From Entonaema liquescens (lineage: Eukaryota > Ascomycota > Sordariomycetes > Xylariales > Xylariaceae), in assembly GCA_902805475.1 (NCBI GenBank), contig CADCSX010000005.1, forward strand, positions 2,677,501-2,741,500: DNA of 64,000 bases, read 5' to 3'. The notes below the pieces were generated by a model that was given only the letters and a program-made list of their open reading frames with translations, did no database searches and had not been told where the DNA came from. The position numbers and the translations under genes are program-made. Position 1 is the stretch's first letter; each line of letters starts with the position of its first letter. Below, piece by piece: positions 45,948-56,326 of this stretch.

Positions 45948-47599
45948 CCCACCCGACAAGGCTAAGAGAGCGGATAGAGCGGGCAGGCGGGCTACTGTTT
46001 GAGAGATGACCCTTCAATGGACCCCACTACAGCTTTAATAGGAATAGGCCTGGACAGTTCGCTAGTGTACCTAAAAGGTTTAACATACGAATGGCGTCAC
46101 ACTAAAGGGTAACTTTGATGATACAAATCCGTATGTGTAGTTGTACTTATATTATGTATAAAAGTATCCGTCCATTTTAGCATCTATTTAAATCCATGTC
46201 CTAATATCTCGAATGCCGAGCTCGCCAAGATCTAACATGTTAGTCACATATTCGTGCATTATGCGGTTGACTTAGAACGTATACAAACCGGGCTATTACA
46301 ACCGCACTTCACCATGGCTATTGTGTATGGCAATATTAGGTAGGCTCTGGCGAAAAGATCGACTTACTTCTCCACGTGTTGATTCGCGAGCACATAACTG
46401 CCTCGCCATCGCCAAGTGTAGTAGCATCAGTCTTATGCAACTATGTTATAGCCACCAACTAAGTAATCCCAAAGCCGAATTTGCGGAGCCAAGCCGCCGC
46501 CTTGCGAGTCATTAGAGCCAAGCTGTGATAACCCTGAGTCAACAAACTGCGAGCCGGAGTAGCTATCATTCTGTAACAAGATAGTAGAAGGTAGAGTCAA
46601 TAGAAGAGACGAAAATGCCAATCTATTTGATCTCTAATTATCACATGGCTTATCAACCCATCCGGAGATCCTTTCATAATACAGGTATCACGTATAACAG
46701 ATGAATTGCCCCCTTACTTAATATTATAAAAGGTGGTGAGGGGCACAATAGATATCTTGTAATACGTTAGGTACCGATGCACTTAAAGGATGCACTTAAA
46801 GGCGTAGATCACTGTTTGTTACCTAGGTACGTAAGTTCTAATACGTATAAGGCACATGTTAGGGATATTTTCATCGTGTAAATATGTATTTCAATGAAAG
46901 ACACCCATACGTTAAGATTAACTATCATATCCAACATAAAATAAAATAAAAACATGCGATTGTTACTAGAAACATCCGGTATAGACCATGGTTACTGATG
47001 GGCCGACCGGCTCTGCGGCTTCTTGAGGGATGGCGGAATGGATTTGCCAAGATGCACAAGATGCACAAGAATCAACTACCAATCAGTGAACTCCCAGCCT
47101 ATTGGTTCAACTCATGGCAGATCAGCACGTGATGGACTTGCGGGGTGGCACGGCTTCAATCCAGACGAACCATTGGTCTAACCGCAAAACTCTGGCCGTT
47201 TCCAGAACCTAAAGCCGTCAGCCCGCTCTTTTTGGCAAATGCAAGAGCCCACATTGACCGCTGTTGTTTCCCAAGATATTTGAATTGGGGAGTAACCGCC
47301 TCGTCCGCTTCGCCCTTACAATTTTTAGAATTCAAAACTTGACAAAACTTTAAAACTCGACCGATAACAATAAACCGCCCAATCCAAAACAACCGGAGAA
47401 CAATCCATTCATCCCAACAGCCGAACAAAATCATATTAATTGTCCCATTCCGATAAAGAAATTTTATTTTCGGCAGCGCACAAATCAATAAATCAATCGT
47501 CAACGCTTACAATTTCCGGAGTCTCCCGAATTCCTAACTTCATCCTCCAACCAAGTCAACCCCGATCTCTAGCAATAACCCTGGATTCTATCATTAGCC

Positions 47600-48565
47600 A
47601 TGGCGCCAATGAAAAACAATAAAAATAACTGTAGTAGTAGTAATGGCGAGGCCGTGGCCCGGGAGGTCAATGTCCTCGCCAGTTGCTACATCGTCGACCC
47701 CGCTGCGTCCCTGAAGGGACTTCACTACTGCACTACCGGGGCTGCAGGTATGTCTCTGTCTCGGATTCGTACGTGTGCGTGGGTGCTAACCGGAATTCCG
47801 CAATAGGGGCCGAGTGGTATTCCTGAGGTTCCTATCTCAGGTCTACCATCTCCTCCGTCAAGTCCCCCCCTCGCGGCCATCACACCGTCTAACGAGCTCG
47901 CTCTTCAGCCCAAGAACAACAGCAAGAAGCGCAGCAGCAACGCACAGATTAGCCGGAGCCGCCGAGGGGGGGCAACACTTCAGATCAGGGAAGAATGTGA
48001 GAGGTTCTTCTGCGAGACTATGAAAGCCGTGTTCCAGGGTGAGTGGAATATGGCCGGTAATGGCTCCTGCCTGACTGGTGTTAATTACGCGCTTACACCG
48101 CCTGACGACTATCCTATGGGTCAACATTCCTTTTCCAACGACATCGACGCCAAACCTGGAGTCCACGTGAACGGATGGATGGAGTTTTGGGATTATGCTG
48201 GAGGTGCTAGCTTCCGAGCCTTTGTCTCAGAAGATGACGACGAGAGATCCTTGTTTGCTTTCTTTGATAGTGGGCTCGTGGGCCGCGATCTTAAGCAAGC
48301 GTATGATCACCCCTTTCATCTACCATACCGCTAGAACTTATGCTGACACTATTATAGACTTATTGCTTTGATCGAGTTAGCCGATGGCCCGATCGGATGC
48401 TCACATGTCGTGATCTGTGTGGACCGTTCGATGCCACACGAATATGCGAAGGCATTAATGAAGAGTCTTCAGTGGGTTGGTTTTGAAATGACTACCCTGG
48501 ACCACTGGGCTAAGGACGTCGACGTCATCAGCGACAAATGGTTATTCATGGGCATGGAAGTTTAG
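47600..48565 (+). CDS. OAZ: Ornithine decarboxylase antizyme, with programmed +1 frameshift
   Basis: Binds ornithine decarboxylase, directs it to the 26S proteasome without ubiquitin and blocks polyamine uptake. The first frame starts at the ATG 47600 (context AGCCATGG). It is spliced at 47748-47806 (59 bp) and ends in TGG TAT TCC TGA, the stop being at 47824-47826. Skipping one base there continues as EVPISGLPSPPSSPPLAAI, the stretch expected after the shift in fungal antizymes. It then passes a second intron (48301-48357, 57 bp) and ends DKWLFMGMEV. The domain core reads GEWNMAGNGSCLTGV, GWMEFWDYAGGASFRAFV and LIALIELADGPIGCSHVVICVDR. Exon parts minus the skipped base total 849 bp, 282 residues. 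TCC TGA is the shift site known from animal and fungal antizymes. High polyamine raises shifting, which closes a feedback loop. HIS7 is convergent downstream. Confidence 0.94.
47815..47826 (+). promoter_or_regulatory. OAZ: Programmed +1 ribosomal frameshift site (TGG TAT TCC TGA)
   Basis: The zero-frame stop TGA follows TCC, the codon pair conserved at antizyme shift sites across animals and many fungi. Both flanking frames are long and conserved in the antizyme pattern. The site is not a homopolymer, unlike the suspected errors elsewhere in the window. Confidence 0.9.
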
Positions 48566-48961
48566 ATGTGATATTCTGGACTCTGACGATCGTTTAACCT
48601 ATTTCTATTCTACGACGGAGCTAGGGATTCTTCGGCGTCTAAATACCTATCCTAAAGGCTAGGATTGCTTTTTTTATGGGAGTTTTCGGGAGGCGTACTT
48701 TACACCCCATTAGCTTTGGCGTATGGGTCGTTTCTATTGCATCAGCCGTATTCATAACTTAGGCGTCACGTCGGCTTTAGAGAACCGAGAGATTGAAAAA
48801 TGAATCAGTATTGCGAAGGCAATGGTATAGTAGCAAATTACTATCAATAGACAACGAGCTTCTAACTTTCCACCTCCTTATTCTAAATCCGTAACGCCTA
48901 TCTACTAAATGCCGTAATGCGATAAATGCGCCAGACCCTTTACTTCCTTCGACCCCAGGTT
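48566..48961. other. Intergenic region, convergent 3' ends
   Basis: Lies between the antizyme stop and the HIS7 stop. It probably holds both 3' UTRs. No other feature was seen. Confidence 0.6.
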
Positions 48962-50593
48962 TCATAATTCTCCCTCAAACTGTCTCACTTCTAGCCCCTT
49001 TTCTGCCAGGTAATCCTTGACTTGCTTGACAGTGTACTCGCCCCTGTGGAACATACCTGCTCCCAGGGCGGCATCCGTACGCGTCTTAGCGAAGACTTCC
49101 TCAAAGTGGGTTGGGTTGCCGGCACCGCTGGACGCGATGACGGGGATGCGTATTGAGGATTTAACCTGGTCGATCAGTTCGAGGTCGAAACCGGAGTTTG
49201 TACCGTCGCGATCGATACAATTAAGCAGAATCTCGCCAGCCCCCATAGCCTCTACGGCACGGACTAGCTCAACAACGTCCAGATCCCGGGTCTCGCGGCC
49301 TCCCTTGATCGTACATGCGTACCAGCAGTATTCCTCGCCACGGGGGCCGGGGAACTTAGTGCGGATGGTAGCATGGCGTGTAGCGTCGACCTTGGGCACG
49401 TATACACGTTTAGGATCGACACTGACTACTACGGCTTGGTTCCCGTATGCTTTGGATATCTGTTCGATGGCTGTGTTGCCGAAGAGCTTGCGTCCAACGG
49501 CAAGGTACTCCTCTGCGGCAAGCACGGCATCAGATCCGATGGAGACCTTGTCTGCGCCGCTCTTGAAGTACATAGTCGCGATCTCAAGCGCGCTGACCTT
49601 GGTCCCGTCTGTGTCCACCGTGTCCCGGATACCGCCGCCAACGGTCAGCGGTACAAAGACCGTCTCGGAGGTGCGTCGCAGGATCTCGAGCATAGGTAAG
49701 TCGGCAAGCGGACAGTCCCGGAAGCTGGTGATGTTGAGGAAGGTGACTTCGTCTGCGCCCTGTTCGTAGTACTTCTTCGCCAGCTCGACTGGCTTGCCGA
49801 GGTTGCGCACGTTGCGGTTGTCGGTCTTTTCTCGCACGTCATATTGGTCGCCCTTCGTTACGACGAGATCTCCTTGGTCGTTCGTTCGTACGTCCAGACA
49901 TGCGATGACACGTTTTGTCAGGCCGCCTGTGGGTGCCGGGCCGGCTACCTCTTGTCCTACTATCTTTGCGCCCTCGCCCGTCAAGAAAGCCTTTATTACT
50001 CTGAGTCCCGCAACGCCGCTCTTCTCCGGGTGGAACTGCGTCGCTAGCACGTTCTTCTTCGCTACCGCGCCCACGAATACCTCTCCGCCATACTCTCCCG
50101 TTGCGACGGTCCACCCCTGGCTTTCTAACTCGCCTTTCACGTACGGGTACTTATACGAGTGGACGTAGTAGTACTTGCTATCCGGGCGCAGATCATATAA
50201 GCTCTTTCCACTGGTATTGGCGCTATTCCAGCCGATGTGTGGAACGGACTTTTGGGTATCGTCAAAGCGGTCCAAGGAGCCTTTTATTAAACCAAGACCC
50301 GGCTGCCCCGGGTCCTCAACCGAACCTTCAAAAATCGCCTGAAGGCCAACACATATTCCCATAAAAGGCTTCCCAGCATCGATATGCGCGCGGACGGCAG
50401 GTAAGTATCCTGCCGAGGCTAACTGACTTGTGCAGTGGCCGAAGTGGCCAACTCCCGGCAAGATCAACTTCTCTGCGCGCGAGACCTCCTCCGGGCTGCG
50501 GACCCATTCAACGTTATATCCGCATTTTTCGACAGCGTTGACGAGGGACCGTACGTTGCCCGCAACATAGTCGAGCAGGTGAACTGTAGGCAT
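48962..50593 (-). CDS. HIS7: Imidazole glycerol phosphate synthase, fused HisH-HisF
   Basis: A single intronless frame of 543 residues (the yeast enzyme is of similar size). Glutaminase domain, residues 1 to about 210: nucleophile C81 in FMGICVGLQ, with H188 and E190 in TQFHPEKSG completing the triad; it releases ammonia from glutamine. Cyclase domain, about 225-543: (beta/alpha)8 barrel starting LTKRVIACLDVR, with catalytic aspartates D234 (ACLD) and D461 (NCIDRDGTNSG). It converts PRFAR plus ammonia to imidazole glycerol phosphate and AICAR, joining histidine and purine synthesis. The start ATG at 50593 gives the expected MPTVHLLDYVAGN. A TGAGTCA box lies about 210 bp upstream, consistent with cross-pathway control. 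Very secure. Confidence 0.98.
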   Translation of the reverse strand: MPTVHLLDYVAGNVRSLVNAVEKCGYNVEWVRSPEEVSRAEKLILPGVGHFGHCTSQLASAGYLPAVRAHIDAGKPFMGICVGLQAIFEGSVEDPGQPGLGLIKGSLDRFDDTQKSVPHIGWNSANTSGKSLYDLRPDSKYYYVHSYKYPYVKGELESQGWTVATGEYGGEVFVGAVAKKNVLATQFHPEKSGVAGLRVIKAFLTGEGAKIVGQEVAGPAPTGGLTKRVIACLDVRTNDQGDLVVTKGDQYDVREKTDNRNVRNLGKPVELAKKYYEQGADEVTFLNITSFRDCPLADLPMLEILRRTSETVFVPLTVGGGIRDTVDTDGTKVSALEIATMYFKSGADKVSIGSDAVLAAEEYLAVGRKLFGNTAIEQISKAYGNQAVVVSVDPKRVYVPKVDATRHATIRTKFPGPRGEEYCWYACTIKGGRETRDLDVVELVRAVEAMGAGEILLNCIDRDGTNSGFDLELIDQVKSSIRIPVIASSGAGNPTHFEEVFAKTRTDAALGAGMFHRGEYTVKQVKDYLAEKGLEVRQFEGEL

Positions 50594-51227
50594 ATCGGGC
50601 GAGATCGGCAGCGGCGTGTAAGTGTAGCTGTAACTGTAGCTATGTAGAGGAGCCCAGGAAAAGTTTGCAGCTTTAGAAGTTAGATTTAGGTACCTACGTA
50701 ACTATAAGTTGGTTCTAGTGAAGTATAGGTAGCTGGAGGTTACCTAGTGATAACCTAGCGGACATCGAAGCTTGTTTATCTACGCAAGAGCTAGAGGGAG
50801 TGAGTGAGTCAAAGGGTACCTTACCTATAATGGGAATTTTCAGCGTGGATGAGGGGCAGGAGGGGCAGCTGGGATAGGAAGCGATTACGCTTGAACGACC
50901 CCTCCAAGAATTACCTAGCTAGGAAAGTTAGCGCATAATGCCACTGCTGACCGCCTAAGCTACCGCTAGAATTGGCAAGCACCTCATTTCTAAACTTCAT
51001 GACATTTCACTTACACTTCTTATACTTCTTATACTTCTTACACTTACACTCGCACTTAGAATTTGGGCTATCAACTTACTCCTACGACTAACTACGTTAA
51101 GATTAATTTATTGACAGATTACAATTACAATATCGTTTTTTTGGTCCCGTGTTACATGAAAATTTGACGTCTCAAATGCGTTTCTGCATCTCGCCAAGTC
51201 ATCATAATTCTATCTTACGGATATTCG
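50594..51227. other. Divergent promoter region of HIS7 and the TFIIIC subunit
   Basis: A 634-bp spacer between divergent starts. Contains the TGAGTCA box nearer HIS7 and an imperfect CTTATACTT/CTTACACTT repeat near 51007-51056 nearer the TFIIIC subunit gene. Confidence 0.65.
50805..50811. promoter_or_regulatory. Gcn4/Cpc1-type site TGAGTCA upstream of HIS7
   Basis: A perfect 7-bp general-amino-acid-control element, 212 bp upstream of the HIS7 ATG. Amino-acid biosynthesis genes of ascomycetes commonly carry this element, so induction on starvation is inferred. Confidence 0.6.
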
Positions 51228-52414
51228 ATGGCTAGTTACGGTGTAAATGAGGCTAGTCCTCAGGTTACTTATGAAGCTCCTTCGATTCGGAACAGCCGCC
51301 TACCTGTCGAAGAAGATGAATCAGAATGGGAATATGAATATTCAAAAACGGAAACTGAGGTGATTATTTCTCGACGAATTTTGGATTCACTAGAGACAAG
51401 ACTAAATACCAGCAGAGTTTCTATGTTACACTAGATCTCTCTCAGGCAGACTTCACTAGCCGTGATGCCAGTGTTATTAACAGGCCGGGCTACAGAGGTG
51501 GCGAGAAAGCTGAGAGAGCAAAGCTGTATTTGAACAGGCGGATGAGCCCGAACAACGGCCTTGATAATAGCGATGAGGAAAGAGATTTACCGCGACGAAA
51601 TTCGCAGCCAAAGGAATCTCAACCTACCGACGATGGAGATGATCACGAGGTTCAGATCCTTGATCTTGAAACAACGAACCCGATCATTTCCTATAAAGGT
51701 CGCGTCTATTCAGGCCAATGGAATCAGAATATTGGTACGGAGCTTCTCATGACGAAACGTGATTACGATAATCCGCTCCCAGCTCTCCGACAGCTAGATC
51801 ACGACGTGGATCTCCTAGCCGCTAGTTGCGCGCGGATCAACGTCAAGGAGAAGCAGCTCAAGCCGAAGGACGCCACTATAAAACGACAGCGAGATGCGAA
51901 CGCGTATAAGGAGCGGCAGATTATGCAACCTACTGTACCTCCTGCTGAAAAGTGGGCTGGTCCGGAGAGAATCGCCCAAGGCAATTTTCTTGAGAAGTTC
52001 ATTGCGCTGAAGAAGAAGTTGGGCGAGACGGACGAAGTCACGGTAATTGCTAAGAGCATGGAAGTGAGAGCCCAGCACAACAGGAACAGGAAGCAGAAAC
52101 AGGGCCATCGAGGGAAGTTCAACCTACCTCATACTAGGGGTCCGAGGAGAGCGAGGGGGAAGGATGCTAGTATACTCCGGACCTTATCAATTCCCGAGGG
52201 GTCGGCTGCAACTTCACCTTCGCCTAGTGTTGCTGATACTATGGTATCTACGCCTACGCCGCATCATTGGGACGATTTGGAGGAAGGAGAGCAGGGAGAA
52301 GAGGATGAGATGATGGACGAGAATGGAGATGACGACGAGGTGGATAGGGTTGATTATTATGGCTCTGGAGGAGAGGGAGATGAGAATGAGGATGTTGACA
52401 TGGATGAGATCTAA
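51228..52414 (+). CDS. sfc7: TFIIIC small subunit with triple-barrel domain (Tfc7/Sfc7-like)
   Basis: Exons 51228-51359 and 51416-52414 are joined by a 56-bp intron (GTGATT...AGCAG), giving 376 residues. The ATG at 51228 starts MASYGVNEASPQ. The TFIIIC_sub6 triple-barrel domain reads EWEYEYSKTETE-SFYVTLDLSQ across the splice, then AGRxY-like strands IISYKGRVYSGQWNQNIGTE and LLMTKRDYDNPLPAL. After it come a charged helical stretch (residues about 200-290) and a very acidic C-terminal tail (EEDEMMDENGDDDE). The protein is part of the tauA half of TFIIIC, which binds the A box of tRNA genes for RNA polymerase III. Identity with the family is good from the domain signature. The C-terminal half is poorly conserved in general. 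Confidence 0.87.
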
Positions 52415-52757
52415 GGATTCCCCTCAAGTATACCGATCTGAGTATCGCGCTAGGCTGTGTTCACTTTTGCTATATCAATGTGATATCCAGTCAAAAATCC
52501 CGAAATGAGAATCAATCTTGGCGCTTTAATTTGCCCATCATTATGTATCGTTATCTGCTTCTGCTTGTGTAAGTACATGCGTGGTCGCATTGTTACTCCA
52601 ATTTATAATACATTAATCGCAGATCATTTACTGATACTTAAACTCCGTAAACCAACCATAGCTTCATGGTCGAATAATAATCAGGTATCCTGCTCTAAGT
52701 ATTCATTGATAGGCTTATTCGCCAGTACTTGGTGGAGTTTATAGCCTCGAATAGATT
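52415..52757. other. Intergenic region, convergent 3' ends
   Basis: Short spacer between the TFIIIC subunit gene and SFM1, which converge. Nothing beyond probable 3' UTRs was seen. Confidence 0.6.
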
Positions 52758-53692
52758 CTAGAATAGATCGTTGATACTCTTATCGGCATCCTTCTTGATA
52801 AGATCTATCATTCCCTACCGAGTTGTTATTAGATAATTCATCTTCCAGTTAGAAGCCAAAGGCTGAAGTAGTGGTAGAGATAGAAAAGGAAAAAAAAAAA
52901 AAAACACAAGAAGGATGGAGGCTGGGTGCGGAAATCAGAACCCACCTGAGGCATGATCGGCTTTCCATCTTTGCCCTTCACGTAGCGGAAAGGCATCTCC
53001 GTGCTCTCGTGCTCGTTGAACTTGAGCTCGGGGTAGTCGAGGTAGGGTATCTTGTTTAGTGTGACTGGTTTTCCTGTTAGTACTGTGCGGAAGTAGCTTG
53101 CCAGCTATGAGAAGGGAATGGAAAGGGAGGATAGGTAACAAGTAAAGAAATTGAGGAGGAATAAACCTACACTGCTCCTCAATCACCATCCGCGTCACCC
53201 GCACCGCCGTATCCGTCGTCATCTGCACGGGCCCTAACCGACGGCCCTGAAAGCCCTTCTTGCGCAGCTCAGACGTGCGATCTATTCGTCGATTAGCAGC
53301 AACCCACCACCACCACCATACTCCCTCCCCAACAACCCCTCTCAGCACATACCTCTGGGCGGATCATCGCCCAAAATGCCGCCGAAGAGAAAGACATCGA
53401 AGTCCCTCTTGTCGTCCGGGCTCAAATCCTTATCGGCCTGGGGGTCGAGCAGGCACACGCGCTCCCTCTCCTCGTCGTCCTTGTATATCTCCTCGACGCT
53501 GCGGCCCTCGGCGATGAAGGACGGGAACCCCGTCAGCCGGTACGGCACCTTGAAGCCGTGCGGCAGCGACGACAGCATGAAGGTCGCGTGCGCCCGCTGC
53601 GTCTCCTCCGCGATCGCCCCGTACTCCAGCTCCGACCACGGCCCCAGCTCCGTGTCCAGGTGCTCCACTACGTATGTCTTGCGTTCCGGCAT
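52758..53692 (-). CDS. SFM1: SPOUT protein-arginine methyltransferase Sfm1-like
   Basis: Four exons: 53692-53353, 53281-53171, 53064-52946 and 52814-52758. Introns are 71, 106 and 131 bp. The 627 bp give 208 residues, close to the yeast protein (213). Key stretches: YVVEHLDTELGPWSELEY at the start, RVCLLDP, FGGILGDDPPRDRTSELR across the first splice, MTTDTAVRVTRMVIEEQ, then FTLNKIPYLDYPELKFNE and TEMPFRYVKGKDGKPIMPQ. The SPOUT knot that binds S-adenosylmethionine is formed by the GILGDDPPRDRT and MTTDTAV parts. The yeast enzyme monomethylates ribosomal protein Rps3 on arginine. Intron 2 is defined by a CTAAC branch and a CCAG acceptor. A 3' intron holds a run of A/T and the last exon has just 18 sense codons, so simple gene finders lose the C-terminus. 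Confidence 0.92.
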
Positions 53693-54560
53693 CCTCTCTT
53701 TTTTTTTTTTTTCTTCTTCTTCTTCTTTTCCTTTCGAAATGTGGGTTGCGTCCTACTGTTGCTGCGTCTGTGTGTTTGTTTGTTTGTTTGATCTGACTGG
53801 GCGCCAGATGCTGCGATGACTGGTAATGATGTGGGTAATGTGGGAAAAGAGAGGACACCTCTTTACTATATCCCGAGATTTCCCTGGATCACAGCTAATC
53901 CGTATGTATTTTTTGAGTTTGCCTATGTAGTCGTAGCCCACTGTATCCGTAGTAAGACTTGGATGGAAGCCTTTAGTTATTAGTTACACCTTTGCCAGTC
54001 TCAGTTACGAATTCCGCTTATTGTATGTAACCTCTCACCGAAGCGACCGATAGAGAACACGAGAACTTACGATATATGTACAGACCCCAGTTCGACCTAA
54101 TCGTATGAATTTATTGGCTTTCAAGAAGGATGCCCAAGCAAAGCCCTGGTTTTGCACCGATTGAGAAAATCCCACTAAATCCAAAGAGCGGGAACCAATC
54201 AACTCAGACACAGTCAAAGCTCCTAAGTAGACCCCTTATGTCATTTTGAAGTTTAATTCACTCTAGAACAAATCACTAAGAGACAAAATGAATAGTCGAT
54301 TGTAAAGATAAAGATACACGACACACCTGAACAATAGTAATGAAGCCAGATATATGACTATGAGGTTTATGAGGTTGGACTGAGGAAAGCACAACTGCAT
54401 TATATATCTTTCTAATACCAATTCCATGCCAAACTAACCTCAATAATCGTGCTTTTGAATACCCTTGAACCCTGCGCCTGTAGCCAGCGACTACTTATTA
54501 GAAATACACCGAAGAGCCCTCATAAAACCTTAGTAACATAGAGTAGCCAATATAAGAATT
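53693..54560. other. SFM1 promoter side and IEC3 3' side
   Basis: Begins with a pyrimidine tract (T14 then TTC repeats, 53699-53731) just upstream of the SFM1 ATG, a common feature of fungal promoters and 5' leaders. The rest is AT-rich with no recognised gene. Confidence 0.6.
53699..53731. repeat. Poly-T / (TTC)n tract
   Basis: A run of T followed by TTC units directly upstream of the SFM1 start (an A/GAA-rich leader on the coding strand). Confidence 0.8.
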
Positions 54561-55608
54561 TTAAGCTGTTGACTTCCGCGAACCCTTCGTCGGAAGAGAA
54601 CCAAAGTCCTTACTCTTACGCTTCTTGGTAGGTCGGCTCGAACCCCCCTTAGGTCGGTAACCACCGTCGTCGTCTCTCTTCCTCTTCCCTTTCGCCGGCG
54701 CATCATAACCTGCGTCATCATCCCAGTCCATAGACTCGGCGGCTTCTTTCTCCTTCTCCTTGCGACTAACGGCTGATTGCCTTTTCGTTCGTGCAGGCCC
54801 ACCTCCTTTACGCTTCCGACCATCGTCGTCCTTATCATGACCATCGTCCTTATCTTTGCCTTTATCCTTCTCCTTCTCCTTCTCGAGATCTTGGAGGAAC
54901 GTCTTGGGTGCATGCCTTCGTAGCCAGTTGTAAACACTCGTGGGGTTGCGCAGCGCAAAATTAGCAGCCGGGTTCGGAATCTCCTTGCCAATAGCGCTGG
55001 GCGCGAGAGTAGGCTTTGGCTTTAGGCCTAGCCGTGTATCGAGCTCGTAAAGATACTCGTCGATATCATCGGCAGTGAGAAAGGAAGTGGGATGTATATC
55101 GGGGTCTTGAGGTTCCAAGTCTTCTAAAATCTCAGGGAATTGCTCCACAGTAGCGGCAAACGATCTATGCGGAACTTCTTGCTCAAGTCGCTTGAGAGAT
55201 TTCGTAGGCTTTTGTGTCGCGTCAGAATCATTATCATCCTCGTCGTCTTCCAAACTAAGATCTATGCGTCGCTCAAATGGAATCTGAGGCGAGTCGTTGA
55301 TGTCCACTAGTAAGTCTAGTATGCGACTATAAGATCATGGTCAGCGTTCGCGCGTCCCTTTGTGTTGATGTTAAGTGCGAAGAAAGGGATAGTTCTTACT
55401 CGTTCTCGATAGCGAGACGCTTTGCAGTCCGCATGGCCTTTTGTTCCAGTTTATGCAGAGTTTCTATCTCTTGCATCTGATGGTCAAATTTGATGCGCAT
55501 CTTCCGGTACTTCTTCTTCCACGATTTGTATGATGGCCTAGTGTCCGTCATGTGAAGGTCGCCATGGTCGGCATCTTTGTCGAATTCGCCCTTCACCGAG
55601 CGCTCCAT
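54561..55608 (-). CDS. IEC3: INO80 chromatin-remodelling complex subunit Iec3
   Basis: Exons 55608-55400 and 55326-54561 are joined by a 73-bp intron (GTAAGA...TATAG) to give 324 residues. The Iec3 signature spans the splice: RPSYKSWKKKYRKMRIKFDH, a helical stretch with heptads (EIETLHKLEQKAMRTAKRL), then AIEND-RILDLLVDIND. The middle contains a second conserved part (FLTADDIDEYLYELDTRLGL; NPTSVYNWLRRHAPKTFL). The C-terminal third is Lys/Asp/Glu/Gly-rich with several basic clusters (KGKRKR, RPTKKRK) that can serve as nuclear signals. Iec3 is a fungal subunit of the INO80 complex described from fission yeast, which slides nucleosomes. The gene is divergent from MYG1. Confidence 0.9.
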
Positions 55609-56326
55609 TGTCCGTCTAGGAAATAGTTTGTGGTGCGCGACCGAAACGCGATGAATGTCGATACGATAATTGTAGATGAAAAAGGAACTCGAATTATAGA
55701 GAATGTGAGGATTTGGATGGGTTGGGTTGATTGATTGAAAAGAGAAGTTAATGAGAGATAAAATTTCAGTTGGGAGAGGCTATCCTAAATGATTACGACG
55801 AGGCGGGATTGTCAAACATGGCCCATGCCTCTGAGCGGACGTGACTAAAAACGAGAAGACAATGAGAAAGTTGGGGGTGGGAAGTTTGATTGACTGGAAA
55901 TTTAGTGATTCCAGTGATGCGGTTTGAATTAGTAGGAGGTATGTATTATGGCGAGAGCTCTTTCCCTCCTAGCCTCGCTATCTGACACTGATACCGCGCA
56001 TCTTTCCTTTCAACAACACGCGTTCATACCATCGCTCCTTCTTTTTGGGGGCTAATAAAAGCATCAGTTCTCCAAATGGAGCATTTAACTAAAATCACAC
56101 CCTAGTAAATGAAACATCACACTCCCCAAGCTATCGATACCATTAGCGTAGTATCCGGCATCGCACCAAACCCAAAAGGTCAAATTCTAAACCCCACCAG
56201 TCCCCCACCATCGCTATCCGCATTTATTACAACCAATAGTTTCGAACAGAAATATTCACAAGCTGACCTTTACGCACAGCGAAAAGTCAATTGTAACAAC
56301 TTTTTCGGCAAAAGACAGAAAGTTGT
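55609..56326. other. Divergent promoter region of IEC3 and MYG1
   Basis: A 718-bp spacer. An 88-codon frame at 56109-56375 is in a different frame from MYG1, overlaps its start and shows no domain. Nothing else was seen. Confidence 0.6.

Larger units (their letters stand above)
45340..47599. other. Intergenic region between Yippee-type gene and antizyme
   Basis: Divergent promoters: the Yippee-type gene to the left and the antizyme gene to the right. Holds several simple tandem repeats near the left end. Frames near 46321, 46433 and 47145 are short and featureless. A long antizyme 5' leader is likely, as in other fungi, but cannot be delimited here. Confidence 0.55.

Noticed and set aside
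47821..47826. Antizyme TCC TGA as another sequencing error
   Set aside because: It is not a homopolymer. The codon pair is the conserved antizyme shift site and the gene family is known to need it.
49017..49769. 250-codon plus-strand frame opposite HIS7
   Set aside because: Shadow of the G/C-rich HIS7 coding strand. No homology is visible and the minus-strand gene is certain.
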